A DNA stretch of 64,000 nucleotides from Polychytrium aggregatum (taxonomy: Eukaryota > Chytridiomycota > Chytridiomycetes > Polychytriales). The translations under genes were made by a program, and so were the position numbers. Positions 24,948 through 36,536 of this stretch are shown here, in pieces (positions within the stretch are counted from its first letter, which is position 1; each line of letters opens with the position of its first letter). The notes below the pieces were generated by a model. It did no database searches. It worked only from the letters and a program-made list of their open reading frames with translations, and was not told the origin of the DNA. Location of the stretch: the NCBI RefSeq assembly GCF_025602895.1, contig NW_026516213.1, forward strand, positions 868,001 to 932,000, given 5' to 3'.

Positions 24948-25590
24948 ACCGCACCCAGAACGAAACGAGACAGTGCCTTGGGCCAGAGTTGTCGCTTTCT
25001 GGATCCTGAATACACCGCCTCCATCGCCCGTCATGACCCAACAGTGTGCCCAAGGAGACTGGAGGCGGAGCGGCTCGAGCCGCTCGACTATCTTGATATC
25101 GACAAATATCGGAGGTGGCCCAATTGCACACCACACTCCCGCATCGAGACGTCAATGTCAGTCGATCGCCTTCGCAGGGGATTGATCAGATTTGTTCAGG
25201 ACCGTGCACCCGAAGCCAGCAGGCAATGATTGATGCGAGAGTCACTCAGGGTCACGCTGCTTCGTTTCGCCCTATGCAAAACCCGCCGCAAGTGTCTGAG
25301 CAAGTGTCTCGGCTCGCCAGCAACGTCATGCTGGAATAGCGCCCACACCTGATGCGCTGGAGCCGAATCTGGGTTTGTTCCGTGCAGAGTGCCGCAACCG
25401 ACGACCGTTCCAGAATCGAATCGAATCGAGCTCAACGGACAGCAATCGCGCAGCGCGGTGGTGCCGCGACGATCCTGCATCATGCATCGTTGGCAACGTA
25501 GCTGTATTGCAGATATACTCCCAGCCGAGTACCCACAGCGAGACCGGGATATGCAGCGGAGCCGGGAGCGCATGTCGCAAGTCGGGACGA
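24948..25590. other. Convergent 3' spacer
   Basis: This is 643 bases between the TIM13 stop and the NudC stop, which converge. No gene or repeat was recognised. Frames on both strands lack protein-like features. Confidence 0.45.
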
Positions 25591-27091
25591 TCACGAGAAC
25601 TTGGCCTTCGAGAACTGCGGGGGTGCAAACGCATGCATCAGCACCGGGGAGATCAACACCCTCCGGCAACAGCCGTCGCGGGCATTCGATGCTTCCGAGA
25701 ACAGCAGCAGAAATACCCACGTCCATCTCGGGATGCTGTGCATCGGGGATCCGAATCGATTTCACGGGGGCAGTTGGTCAATTGCATGGATGTCAGATGT
25801 GTCGAGGATGAGGCGAGCAGAGAAGACTCGCGGATGCTGAACCTCGAAGACCCCTCGACAACAGAACAGAGCTGGAGGATCAGACGGCCGCCCACCACGC
25901 TGCCATTGATGCAGACCTGCTTCTGGAAGTTTTTGAGGATATCCTGCTTCTTGAGCTCGTCGCTGGACGGGAGCCCCATCTGTTTCTGTCTCTGATCGAA
26001 CTGCAAATGCAAGAGTGCCAAGCGGGCGACTGAGTATCGAATCTCATTGCATCCACTGGGCTGCGACCGAGCCCGAGAGTGCGCTGCCACCTTCCTGGGG
26101 CCTTGCTTACCATCATCTTCTCAACCTGGAGACGCAAGCGCATGCAAAAACGAGTCAGATCGTGTTTGATGCGCACCCGGCAGGCGCTGGACACAATAGC
26201 ACCTACCATGCCACGAGTCTCGCCGTCCAGATCGGACAGCTTCGAGTTCTCTGGCTCGATCTTGGTGGTGTCGATGGCAGGGTGGTGCGTGACGACGTTC
26301 TTCCACCACGATTGTTGGTTGGCCTTTTCGAGGTGGATGGCCAGCTCACCGTTGTCTGTTTGGCAGCGGATTGTCACAGCGAGCACGTTTGAGCCAGACG
26401 AACAAAACTGTGAATGCGTCGCAACGATTCCGGAGACGAGCCATCCCCCACACCGATCCAAGCAAACACCGCCGAGAGCCCCGTCGCAGCAGCCAGATCC
26501 GACGCACCAATGAGCCAGGTCGAGTCGTCGACCTTGACGGCTTCGCACAGCTCGCCCTGTTGAGAGTCCGAGTCCGGTTTAGCATTGCGGCCATCCGAGT
26601 CGGGTCGGGTCGGGTTGGGCTATATCAAATCGAGCCCAATCCAAGACGAGTCGGACACAACCGGTCTTCATGCATGTCTGTCTCGCTCGGGATCGCATCC
26701 GTGCGATACTCGACCTCAAGGATCGGCTCAGCGCCCTTGAGCCCGGCCTTGATGTGCTTCTTCTGGATCACGACAGAGAGGTCGCGGCCTTTGGTGCCCT
26801 TCGGGATCGGGATGGTGATGGCGACATCGATCAGCGTCTGGCGCCACTTGTATGGGAGCGCTGTCGGATTGGAGCAGGCGTCGGCCGATGCGAGCAAAGG
26901 AAACAGAGTCAGCCCTCCATGCAGATCGCCCGAGCTGCATGCACGTTCCGGATCGGCCAGAGCCGCAGCCTTGATTGATCGAGGATTCGAGTCCGATACC
27001 CACCAGCCTGCTCCTCGGCCTCCTTCTGCCGGGCAGCCTTATCGAAGGCCGCACGCTCCTCCTCGGTCATGTTGTCGTACTCGGACGTCAT
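25591..27091 (-). CDS. nudC: NudC-family protein (CS-domain co-chaperone)
   Basis: NudC is an Hsp90-linked co-chaperone needed for dynein-dependent nuclear migration in fungi. The start [16 protein letters not shown] (27091) leads to a short charged helix ending EAEEQA. Next comes the CS domain: [56 protein letters not shown]. The C-terminal family block follows: [20 protein letters not shown], then [38 protein letters not shown], and the terminal HPEMD-FSKAKFS. The protein is shorter than animal NUDC at the N-terminus, as in Aspergillus NudC. HPEMD is encoded by a 15-base exon (25721-25735) and FSKAKFS plus stop by a 24-base exon (25591-25614). These exactly restore the conserved C-terminus. 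Confidence 0.92.
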
Positions 27092-28226
27092 CTTGCTGGT
27101 GGTGGTGGTGGTGGTGGGAGCTGGATTGTCGGTTCGCTTGGGTTCGGGACGCAGCAGATCGGGTGCAGATGGGGCCGACGAAAGTTCCCGCTTGCCCAGG
27201 CGGCGCCAACCGGGGTTGTGGAAAGCCGTCGAATGCTGCCGAAAAAACGTGACTGGTTCACAATCACCGCAGGGGGATCATGCCAGGGGTCGCTCAGCAT
27301 CACATTCGGCAGCGACAAGTGAGAGCGAGCGCAAACCCGATGATCGCGTCTTTGATGATCATGGTGTAGAACAAACGATGGGACACATCGTCTCGCTCGG
27401 GCAACAACACGTAGTAGTCGGACCATATCGCACAACCCACACCAGCCATCCGCATGTGAAGATGTCCCGTTTCAAAACGAGTTCGCTGTATTCAAGATAC
27501 GGAGACAACTGCGACTCGTATCGTGCACGATCTGCAAGCGGAACAGCAAGTCAACGGGCGACTGCCGCACCCTGAACAAAATGGCAGCGACATCCATATT
27601 CCCAAAAAACAAAACACACAAACAGCCAAGACAACCAAATCACCCAAAACTGCCAAGAACAGTCAAAACAGTCAAACCAAAAACCAAAATCATTCAAGAA
27701 CAACCAAAAACAGCAATTCGACAGACAGCAGCACTTGGGAGATACAGCAAGCGCAGTACAAACAATGTCCAAATGTAAATCGCATCCAAAAGTGAGCGCG
27801 CAAATCATTCAAGATCAAAAGGCGGATGATCCGAGGGGGAAGATGTCGCCCGGTGGCGATTACGACGGGTCAACAGCTCGGGGCACGCTGAGAGGCGCTG
27901 CTCGGAACTGGACCAATCTCGGCGGCCCGCTGCAACACGAGGCCGCCTTCTGTGCAGCAGGATTGGGACGGGGGGGAGAGGAACAAACGTTCACATTCGA
28001 GGAAGGCCCGCGGTCGAACGACGTCGATGAGGGCCGGTAGGAGTAATAGTCCACCGCTAATCCGAGGACATCACGAAGCAGTCTCCACGGATTAAACTTC
28101 CATACTTTCCATCGTGTACTGATCATATGCGCTGTGTCTGTGGATTGGCGTTGAGCGCAAAGAACGAGGCAGCATCGCTTGTTAGATCACAGCTCGCTCG
28201 TGCAGCACTCGCACTAGCTCGATGGG
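27092..28226. other. Intergenic spacer with A-rich tract
   Basis: This 1,135-base stretch lies between the NudC start and the MAF1 stop. A strongly A/C-rich, T- and G-poor tract runs from about 27585 to 27720 on the plus strand and forms low-complexity Lys/Asn/Thr frames. A GGTGGTGGTGG run at 27098-27118 lies just upstream of the NudC start. No gene was recognised. Confidence 0.5.
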
Positions 28227-30056
28227 CTAGCCAAGATGCAGACCCACGCTCGCTGCGGGTGATACGTACTCCATGAGCGGCCGCTCATCCAGGATATCGT
28301 TGCCTTCGAGCGAGAAGGGCTCCATGTCCATCATGGAGTCGGTATCGAGATCGGCGGGCAAGAGTCTGGGTGCCATACAGATATCAAATGAGTACCAAGC
28401 AGATGGGCGCCGCAATGTCGGCCAAGCAGCGCAGAGTTGCGATTGCGCAGTGATGTACCTCACAGCACGGCAGGTGAAAAATACGATTCTCTTGAGCTTC
28501 TTGTCGTAGAAAAAGTAGTAGAAGCTCCATCTGTGTGCGCCGGGTTGCGGGTGGACCACGGAGAGGTATGCATGTTAGCAGCGTGCACTCGACCAGTGAG
28601 CACTGGCGCTTCTCGGCGCGGTGTAGGCTCCATTCAGACGATCGCCGCGCTCCAAAGGTTCCGGGGTCTGCGGACGAATCACACCGTTACGCCTCCAACA
28701 GCTCTATGGAGTCGATACGCTACACATTGCCTTCTTCAGCGTCAGGCTCGATGTCGGGGTCGGGGTTGAAGGAGTAGATATCGCAGTCTGCAAGCGGAAT
28801 CACTTGCTCGATGGCGGACCAGATTTTTGGCGTCAGGACCTGGGCAAACTTGTCGTTGCCCAGGTTGTAGAACGACATGTTCACATCGTTGGCGACCACA
28901 TGGAAGGATGGCATGCGAGTGAAATACTCAGGCTTGACATCGCTGCGGAAACACAAACACAAAGGCAGACGGGTTGAGTCACGGCCTCGCGAGCTGGGAC
29001 CATGTGCAAGAGGCAGCATGATCTCCGCCCGAATCAGTTTGTAGTGGAGTGCAAAGCAAAACGATCCGATCGTGCACGGGGATGATGCAACAGGGCTCGA
29101 GAGCGTCGCGTGTGATGCTGTGAAGCGCCGCGCAGTGCAGCGTGCAACGCAGCGCGGTGCTGTGTGGTGCTGTGTGATGCTGTGTGGTGCCGTGGGAGGT
29201 GGATCCAGAGGGCGAGACCATCGCCGCAGCAGCGATGAGTCGGCAACCCAACCTACCTAAAATCGTAGTCTGGGAAGGCTGCATTCAAGGTCGCCAGCAG
29301 ATAAAAGAGTGTCTTTCTGGACGTTGGCTGCGACAACGGGCCGAACGGCGACCGGGGCGACATCGACAGACCCAGCAATTTGGGCGAGGGGGCTGAAATC
29401 TTGGGCGACAGCGAAAAGGCGGTGATGGACCTTGGCGACGACGACGGCAGCAGCACAGGCGAGGTGAGCGAGTTGGACAGGTCCTCGTCGTCGAAATCCA
29501 GGTACTTTGTCTGGAGGTGCTGCTTCAGCTTTTTGTCGTCGCCGGTGTTTTTACCTGTGCGCAAAAACACACGAAGGGAGGTCGTTGGCATGAGCCTGCG
29601 TTGCCTCCGGACGACTCATCCGCGAATGTTTGCGATGTGATCGGAACCCCTTCCCGGCAGTACGCTGCATGGGGAGGCACAGAACAGCGAAGCACAAGCA
29701 GCCACGTATCGTTGGGTGGGGGCTCTCGTGGCTCTCGTGGCCGGAGACGATGCCGGTCGTTCGGGGAGATGCATGTGTGTCCCGAGCCGGGGGGGGACTG
29801 GACATATCCAGACAGACTCGCTTCACAGGGTTCCTGGCTGATCGCCATGCGAGACAGATGGACGATGGGACTGCTGCCGGCCCACGACACACCCCGGCAA
29901 GGCAGCCTCGATGCACGCCGTCGCCAGTGCTTCGAGGGAAAGCCGTGGCTTACAGGAGTAGGACTCGATTCGGCCAAAGGCTTTGGAGTCGCCGGCCTCG
30001 ATGCACGACAGGAGGGTGTTGACTTCTTCCAGGGCCGGGAATTCGAGGAACTTCAT
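28227..30056 (-). CDS. MAF1: Maf1, repressor of RNA polymerase III
   Basis: Maf1 binds Pol III and represses tRNA and 5S transcription when nutrients fail; TORC1 and PKA control it by phosphorylation. The start MKFLEFPALEEVNTLLSCIE (box A) is followed by GRIESYSCK. After an intron come DDKKLKQHLQTKYLDFDDED and a Ser/Pro-rich mobile insert (SSSPRSITAFSLSPKISAPS) that supplies many SP sites. Box B and C follow: SRKTLFYLLATLNAAFPDYD, YFTRMPSFHVVANDVN, IWSAIEQVIPLADCDIYSFN, WSFYYFFYDKKLKRIVFFTC. The C-terminal tail is acidic and Met/Leu-rich. The stop at 28227 is read directly after LMEYVSP; a further intron at GTATCA near 28265 is possible and would change the last few residues. The gene is divergent from pyrophosphatase. 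Confidence 0.92.
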
Positions 30057-30389
30057 GGTTGCGGAGCGGGCAGACACACAGCTGGGTGTCCTAAGCTTGA
30101 GGGTGAGGGTGCGGTTGCGGATGAGGCGGGCCACAGGCAGGGCAGACGAGGCACAGGCCGGGGCAGGCTGGACAGGGAGGTTTGCTTGATGGAGGCTGAT
30201 GGGTGCCAGCCTCGGCCCTTCGGCTTCGGCAGTGTTTGTCGCCGGCGTGGCTGGCTGCCGGCGATCACGTGTGCTCCCGCTTCTGGCCGGCCGCGTCGCC
30301 TTATCACTATCAATTTTTTCCGGCCCCCTCGCTCTGCTTGCCCCCCTCACTCTGCTTGCCCCCCTCGCCGCTCATCCCGCCTGCCCAGC
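30057..30389. promoter_or_regulatory. Shared 333-base divergent promoter, MAF1/IPP1
   Basis: MAF1 (minus) and pyrophosphatase (plus) start only 333 bases apart, so their upstream control regions must overlap. The plus strand becomes pyrimidine-rich (ccccctc runs) in the last 70 bases before the pyrophosphatase ATG. No clear TATA box was seen. Confidence 0.6.
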
Positions 30390-32594
30390 ATGACCTACTC
30401 GACCCGAGTCGTCGGAGCCCCCAATACCCTCGAGTACCGTGTGTACTTTGGTAAGCACCGCTCGGGCTGCTGTCTGCGCCCGCCAACCTGCCCAGCTTGC
30501 CCAGCCTGCCCAGCTGCCCGGAGACTGCGTCAGCCCTGTCCTTGAGGGGCAGGGGTCAATGCCCCAAGGCGGCCAAGATGCCAACCAGCTGACCATCTGT
30601 GCATCTGCACATGCCAGAAAACGAGCAGAAGGAGCTGGTCTCGCCCTTCCACGACATCCCTCTCTACGCCAATGCCGAGAAGACCATCCTGAACATGGTT
30701 GTCGAGATCCCGAGATGGACCAACGCCAAGCTCGAGGTGCGTCTCTGTCGGGTTCCGAGGTGTTCCCGCTTTCACTGCACCAGTGCAGTCCTCTCAGCAT
30801 GCAGTAACCACCGATGGGTGTGTGATTGGGCGATGCTCCTGACTGCACCCCTTGCCCCGTGTCCAGATCTCAAAGGAGGACACCTTCAACCCCATCAAGC
30901 AGGATACCAAGAAGGGCAAGCTCCGCTTTGTCAAGAACTGCTTCCCGCACCATGGCTACATCTGGAACGTGAGTGAGATGCTGTCTGTCGCGGCGAACTG
31001 CGAGCGAGAAAGCCCTTGCGGCCACTGTCTTGTCCTCTCTTCCATCCGTTTGTGCTAAACCATCGCGGCTTCACTTCATCCCTCTGATTGGGAACACTCT
31101 GGCAACATGTGCCGATGCCTGCCCCAATATTCGGGTGGCGGGGAACTGGTCTGAAATCGTGATGGGCTGCCCATCCTTTGTCCTGTGGACATGGACTCGC
31201 TCGGTAGTATGGAGCCCTTCCCCAGGTAAGTGTGTCGCTCACTGGCCCGGATATCGCGGCTTCTCGATGTACAGCGGGTGTCTGATACCCGTTTACTTCT
31301 GACACGCCTTCAGACTTGGGAAGATCCCAACCATATCAACCCAGATACCCAGGCCAAGGGCGACAACGACCCGGTCGATGTCTGTGAGATCGGCGAGCGC
31401 GTTGGCACTGTGGGCCAGGTCAAGCAAGTCAAGGTCCTGGGTACCCTCGCTCTGTTGGACGAAGGTGCGCTTGCATCAGGATGTTCTACAGTCCTGCTCT
31501 TGTCCAGTAGCCAAAGCTGTCGTCGGTTTGCGATGAACCCGTGGCCGGAGCAGTGCGAGCCCACCTGGCGGCTGGTGCCGAGCAACCTGCTTACTGTGCA
31601 CTGACACCACTAGGCGAAACGGACTGGAAGGTTATTGTGATCGACGTCAACGACCCCTCTGCTCACCTCGTCAACGGTGAGTTGCGTGTCTGCAGCTCAG
31701 ATGGCGAGAGAAATGGGGGATGAAGCGAATCCAGCGGCGACTCTTACTGCCACGTCGGGGTGGACAGAGAGAGAGAGCTCATGCTCATCCCCGTTCCCTC
31801 GCATAGACATTGCCGACGTCGAGAAGCACTTCCCGGGTCTGCTTCACGCCACTCACCAGTGGTTCAAGATCTACAAGATGCCCGATGACAAGCCTCCGAA
31901 CGAATTTGCCTTTGGCGGCAAGGCCAAGGACGCCGCTTATGCCAGGCGCATCATCGAAGAGACCCACGAGGCCTGGAAGAGCCTCGTTTCCCACGCGACC
32001 GAAAACACTACCGGCATCGCTCTGTAAGTCTGACTCCCTCTCTGCTGACCTGCTCTCTGGCAGTGGTTGCGTTGCCGCTGTGATGGCCCGGCTCTTACAC
32101 TCCACCTGCTCGTCATAATCCGTTGTTTGCTCTGCCAGTGCCAACGTGAATGTTGCCGAGAGCACCGACCGTGTCCAGGCCAGCGACGCCCTTGCTGTTC
32201 CCAGCGACTCTGCTCTGCCGGCTGCCGCCATCGATCCAGTTGGTGAGTGGGCCATTTCGGCAGGCTGATCTCACCGGATCCTACCAGCCCTGCATACTGC
32301 CACCGTAACTGTGCTGTGTCGTTGCTGTGTCGCTGTTGTCTCAGACCCATGGCTACATGTGCTTCATCCGCAATTGTGATCGCACACCGGCGCACCACCG
32401 CTCACCATGTTCGCCTTGTATTTGCGTTTGCGTTTGCGGTTGCAGTCGACAGATGGTACTTCATTCCCCTGCCCGAGACCCTTGTCTCTCCTGTCGAGGT
32501 CTACCTCAAGCCTGCTTTCGAGGCGGTGACAGGCCTCGTGGCCTCGCTGCAGGGCATGGTTCGCAGCTGGTCGCAGCAGTCCAAGAGCCATTGA
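30390..32594 (+). CDS. IPP1: Soluble inorganic pyrophosphatase (family I)
   Basis: The enzyme hydrolyses pyrophosphate to two phosphates in the cytosol and so drives biosynthetic reactions. The first exon is 30390-30450 ([20 protein letters not shown]). Later exons give [71 protein letters not shown] with the metal-binding DNDPVDV signature near 31365, [32 protein letters not shown] and [20 protein letters not shown]. About eight introns occur. The C-terminus reads [20 protein letters not shown] and continues about 37 residues past where the yeast enzyme stops, with a largely hydrophobic or amphipathic stretch ending WSQQSKSH. The start is the first ATG and matches the family. Confidence 0.94.
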
Positions 32595-33433
32595 TAGGCT
32601 CTCTCGTCGACGTTGCTTCGTCCGAGCAACGGCATATCCCAAGAGGCCAGCGTGCAGGTCTATAGAATACGCAGGCACATCAACCTGCCTTGGTTTCCTC
32701 CTGTCGGTCAATAGAGACAGTCGCTGTCTCCCCCTGCAACGCCCGCACGTCCACCCAGCGTAGCCGTGAGCACAGCCATATCCATAGTTGCATCTCGGCG
32801 CAGGGATTGTGGATATCGTAGGTCGATCGATCGGTTCACAAGCGGGAAGCGCGAGGACAACCAATCAGATGGATGGACCTGCTCGCGATAAGCGGCGAGC
32901 ACCGAGCACCGACGATCCTGCCGCCGGCCAGAGCGACGCCGAGCTTGGTAGCCCCGCGCGATCGACAGGTCCAGGCCGAGTCAATCTGAATGCGAGAGTC
33001 TCGCGGGCCAAGGTGTCGATGGCTCTGCAGGAGACGGCGGAGACTGCAACGGACTTGCGCCCAGACAGCCGAGTTCCTGTCTACCCGCAGCCCCAACGGG
33101 AAGAGCCGCAGCCCACCCTTGCTATACGAGATCCGGAACGGGATATTTCCACTGGCACGCTCGTGCCCAGAAACTCCACAGCCTGAGGACTCAGAAATGG
33201 TGGAGGACAAGAGGGGAATCGCGGCGAGACGGCGAAGAAAAAGGGGCCGCCCCGACACTGCTGCGCCACGCGGATCGAGTGTGCAATGCGGATCGAGTGA
33301 GTGTGCCACGGATCCAGCCGGATTGCTTGCGCACGCACACACACACACTGCCTGTGGGGTTGCGTTGCCATCCCCACATCCGATCAGCTACATCCACCAT
33401 CCATCTGCCGCATCGATCGATCGCACCGCTGCC
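32595..33433. other. Intergenic spacer
   Basis: This is 839 bases between pyrophosphatase and the next plus-strand gene. Frames here are not protein-like. A CACACA run lies near 33335-33350. No gene was recognised. Confidence 0.45.
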
Positions 33434-34364
33434 ATGGGAGCCCGGTCATCCAAGCATGCCGTTGGCGTTGCGGCCCGACGATATCCCCAGACCGTCTCGA
33501 TGATCAAGGACGCGGGCGATCCGGCCATTCTCTCGGCGACCCAGCGACCGACGCCCAGCACCGAGGCTGCGACATCGTTCCAGGCCGAGTCGCAGCAGCA
33601 GCAGCAGCAGCAGCCATCGACTACTTACAACAACGGCAGCAGCAACCCGCTGGATCCGCGAGTGGAGCACCAGAGGCTGCTCCAAAACTTTGCCCAGATC
33701 CAGTTTGAAATCAAACCTGTCTCCAAGTTTGAATCCAAGCCGGTGAGGGCAACGCGAGGATCGCGGCTGGATGCAATGACTGCGGGCTCGATATGAGGCA
33801 CTGCTCGTGCAGTTGGGGGGACTGCGTCTTCAGCTCCACTCTGGCGCTGCCGTCGAGCTCGGTCGTTTGCAATAATGTGCGCGAGCGGACTATTCAATCT
33901 CTGGATGAGCCCCATGACGCCGTGCTGTCCCTGGCTCACACCATCCGACATCCGCCTGCAATCGCATCCTCCGTCATCTGCCTGCAATCGCACCCTCCGA
34001 CCACTGACCCAAATCGGCCTGGCTTTGTCCCGACTGCGAATCCAGGCTAACGAGCTCTTGAGTATCGTCAACACCCTGGCGGGAGCGCGATGCCAGGCTT
34101 GAGGAGGACGACCGGAACCTGTTTGTGCGGCCAGAGGGCAAGCTCAAGGCCGCGGAGCTGGAGCTGCTGTTCTCGCAGCGCAAAACCAAGCTCTCGTCCC
34201 CCGAAGACCTCGCGGACCAGTTCAAGCTTCCAAAAGAGACTGTGAAGGCGCTGCTGCTGCACCTCAACTCGATCGAGTCGGTCGGCAGCACGAGCGGAAA
34301 CGTATCGGCCCGGTGGATCGAGGATATGGCCGAGTACCGGCGAAATGAAGCACGCAGGATCTGA
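33434..34364 (+). CDS. Candidate NDUFAF4-like complex I assembly factor
   Basis: Two exons (33434-33742 and 34086-34364) join in phase 0 to 195 residues. The N-terminus MGARSSKHAVG carries Gly2 and a Ser at position 6, as in N-myristoylation sites. A Gln-rich run (SQQQQQQQP) follows. Then come NPLDPRVEHQRLLQNFAQIQ and, in exon 2, RNLFVRPEGKLKAAELELLF, KLSSPEDLADQFKLPKETVK and ALLLHLNSIE. This layout recalls animal NDUFAF4: an MGxx start, and a C-terminal helix pair where a PKGKI-like turn leads into a W/P-x-x-LA-x-x-F-x-L-x-x-x-x-V-x-x-LL pattern. The resemblance is by eye only. If the assignment is wrong, it is a small conserved-looking protein of unknown role. Confidence 0.5.
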
Positions 34365-35010
34365 GGGTGCTTATGCTGTCGCGGCTGGCTAAGCGCAATA
34401 CAGCACGATTGGAGCGAGACTTGGACGCAGTCGCCCATACCCGAACCGACGGCTTCGATATCTGCCCGAATTGCGCCTGGCCCTGTCCACGGAGAGACCC
34501 AATGTCCTGTGCATTTGTCGGATTTCTTGAGCGGCGGCGCCAGCGCAGGAGGATGTGATCGCAGCGAAGGCGAGACCGGACACAGATCTCATGGGCCTCG
34601 GCCCCCCACCCCAAAGTATGTCTCTGGCCCATCCATTCTCTGCTCGCTGCCCGTCCCCCTGCGCATATCTCTGCCTGCCTGCCCCCAACGGCCCGGCCTG
34701 CTGCTCGCGGCCGCGCAAGCCTGGCTCACGCTGACACTGGCAAGATTCACAAACAGCGAGGGTCACGCGGCCGCGGCGGTCTGATTGGAGTTGGGTCTGC
34801 CCAGCGAGCCACACACGGCCGGGATGCACCATGAATCAGACCGGCGGCGGGCCTCGGGGTGACTCACTGGCTGTTCGGGCAGGTATTTATGGGCCGTGGC
34901 CGTGCCAGGACCGAGCGGACTCTATCGCAGCCACAGCCATTCACAGAGCACCCATCACCACTACTAGCACTTCCTCTTCAACCAGAACCAGTACCAGCCC
35001 CTCTTCCAAC
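34365..35010. other. Intergenic spacer, promoter of first stress-protein gene
   Basis: This is 646 bases. Its 3' end holds the TATA-like box and an A/C-rich leader (34960-35005) of the first universal-stress-type gene. Nothing else was recognised. Confidence 0.45.
34884..34890 (+). promoter_or_regulatory. TATA-like element of first USP gene
   Basis: The sequence tatttat lies 127 bases upstream of the ATG at 35011. The tandem paralogue has ataaata at almost the same distance, which supports a real core promoter element. Confidence 0.5.
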
Positions 35011-35583
35011 ATGCATGATCATTACCTCGTTGGCCTGGACTTTTCCAACACTGGCAGCGAGCCCTCCACCTATGCCCTCGAGTGGGTGTCCCAGCACTTC
35101 CTCGCCGAGGGTGATCGCCTGACTGTCGCCACAATCCTTCCCAACATCGCAACCGAGGAGATCCAGGAGGCCGAGCAGGCAGTCATTGCGCGCGCCCAGG
35201 CCCTGCTGGAGCACATGGCCACAACCTACTCCAAGAAGCACATCGAGGCCGATTTCAAGCTGATTCACTCATCGCAAGACACTGCATTGGCGCTGTGCGA
35301 GATGGTACGTCGTGCTGGGTCGCAAGAGGGAGGAGTCTCTGGGCCGGTGCCATGTGCATCCGCTGGCTTTACGCATCCGATGGTGCCGGGAATGGTCCGT
35401 GTTGGGCTGATCGACCCGGGCTGACCTAACTGTGTGCTCTGTCCCCAGGCCGTTGATGTCAAGGCCACCAACCTGGTTCTCGGATACGACCCCTACAAGA
35501 AGTCACACCACATGGGCAACTATTGCTTGGACAACTCCGAGGTCCCCGTGACTGTTGTCCGCCCCGTATACCACTACAAATGA
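35011..35583 (+). CDS. Universal stress protein (UspA) family, copy 1
   Basis: Two exons, 35011-35304 and 35449-35583, give 142 residues. The start MHDHYLVGLDFSNTGSEPST, the alternating strand/helix pattern (YALEWVSQHFLAEGDRLTVA, ILPN), the middle strand DFKLIHSSQDTALALCEMAV and the end NLVLGYDPYKKSHHMGNYCL, then DNSEVPVTVVRPVYHYK fit a single USP alpha/beta domain. In family members the G-x(2)-G-x(9)-G(S/T) loop binds ATP. Here the loop is degenerate (GYDPYKKSHHMGNYCLDNS), so nucleotide binding is uncertain. The phase-0 intron falls after CEM. A close tandem copy lies 1.1 kb downstream with the intron in the same place. Stress-linked expression is inferred from the family only. Confidence 0.82.
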
Positions 35584-36154
35584 ACAGCTCGCCATCTGCC
35601 TCTCGGTGGGCTTCTTAGCCGCACACCATCCGCACGTCATACAGCATCGAAGGGGGAAATCCAGCTCACCATTGACTGGCTGTCCGCCCTCTCCGATGAT
35701 ACATAGTCATGTACGATAAACGGCATGCTAAGCACCAGCCTGACCCAATACACAAAACTATGCACTTCACTTGGACCACGAGATTTGCTGGTGTGGGCGT
35801 CGTTGTGGAGGAGCTGCACTGAGCCGACAAGGGCGAGCAGAGTATCCGACAGAGATGCCGCAGAGCCGATGCTCGGAGAAGCGCCTGTTAATGATGCGGA
35901 TGGCTCACGCCAACGACCTCGACCGCCCTGGATCGTTGCGGATCGGGGTGGCATGCTGAACCCGCCAGACGTGCCTGGCCAATCGACAGCCCGATTGCCA
36001 GACCGACGACGGACCAATCGACGCCACCGAATCCAAAGTCCGACTCATCCGCGCTCGCGATTGGTTGCGGGTCAGGCGGACAGCGGAGCTGCCACGCCCA
36101 ATCGCGGACTGGCCGCGTCCAACACACCCTTCATCTCGCTCGGGCGAGAGCACA

Positions 36155-36275
36155 ATACGAACGATACGAACGATACGAAGGATGCAAAGGATGCAAAGGA
36201 TGCGACGGATGTGAATGATGTGAAGCATGTGAGGGATACAAATGATACAAATGATGCGAAGGATGCGAATGGTGT
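36155..36275. repeat. Degenerate 9-base minisatellite
   Basis: About 13 units of a 9-base motif (gatacgaac, gatgcaaag, gatgtgaat and variants) run in tandem between the two USP paralogues, about 390-510 bases upstream of the second copy's start codon. Confidence 0.85.
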
Positions 36276-36529
36276 CGGAGGGGCGATATATGATATCGAT
36301 GCGATGCGACATCCCATCCGCTCGACACACCGAGCGCCCTCTGACTCCTGCTCCCTCGTTTGGCTCGCAGCTGCCCGCCACTGTCACTCCATCTCTGTCC
36401 CGGGATGACCCACTTCGATTCACCTTCGAGGCGCGAGCCCTCGCCGATCGCCGCATCGGCCTCCCTCCCAGGACCGCTCGCCCCGCCCCTCCATGGCCTC
36501 CGCATCCAAGATGCAGCCCACCCGGCGGC

Positions 36530-36536
36530 ATAAATA
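36530..36536 (+). promoter_or_regulatory. TATA-like element of second USP gene
   Basis: The sequence ataaata (within gcataaatacc) lies 132 bases upstream of the ATG at 36662, matching the placement of the TATA-like box of copy 1. Confidence 0.5.

Noticed and set aside
27523-27795. 90-codon Lys/Thr/Asn frame
   Set aside because: Arises from an A/C-rich low-complexity tract; no ATG context or conserved pattern.
29517-30545. 342-codon plus-strand frame
   Set aside because: Antisense to MAF1 and crossing its start and the divergent promoter; composition is not protein-like.
35725-36408. 227-codon plus-strand frame with acidic Asp/Asn repeats
   Set aside because: The repeat residues come from a 9-base minisatellite and no other part looks like protein; it lies between the two USP genes.
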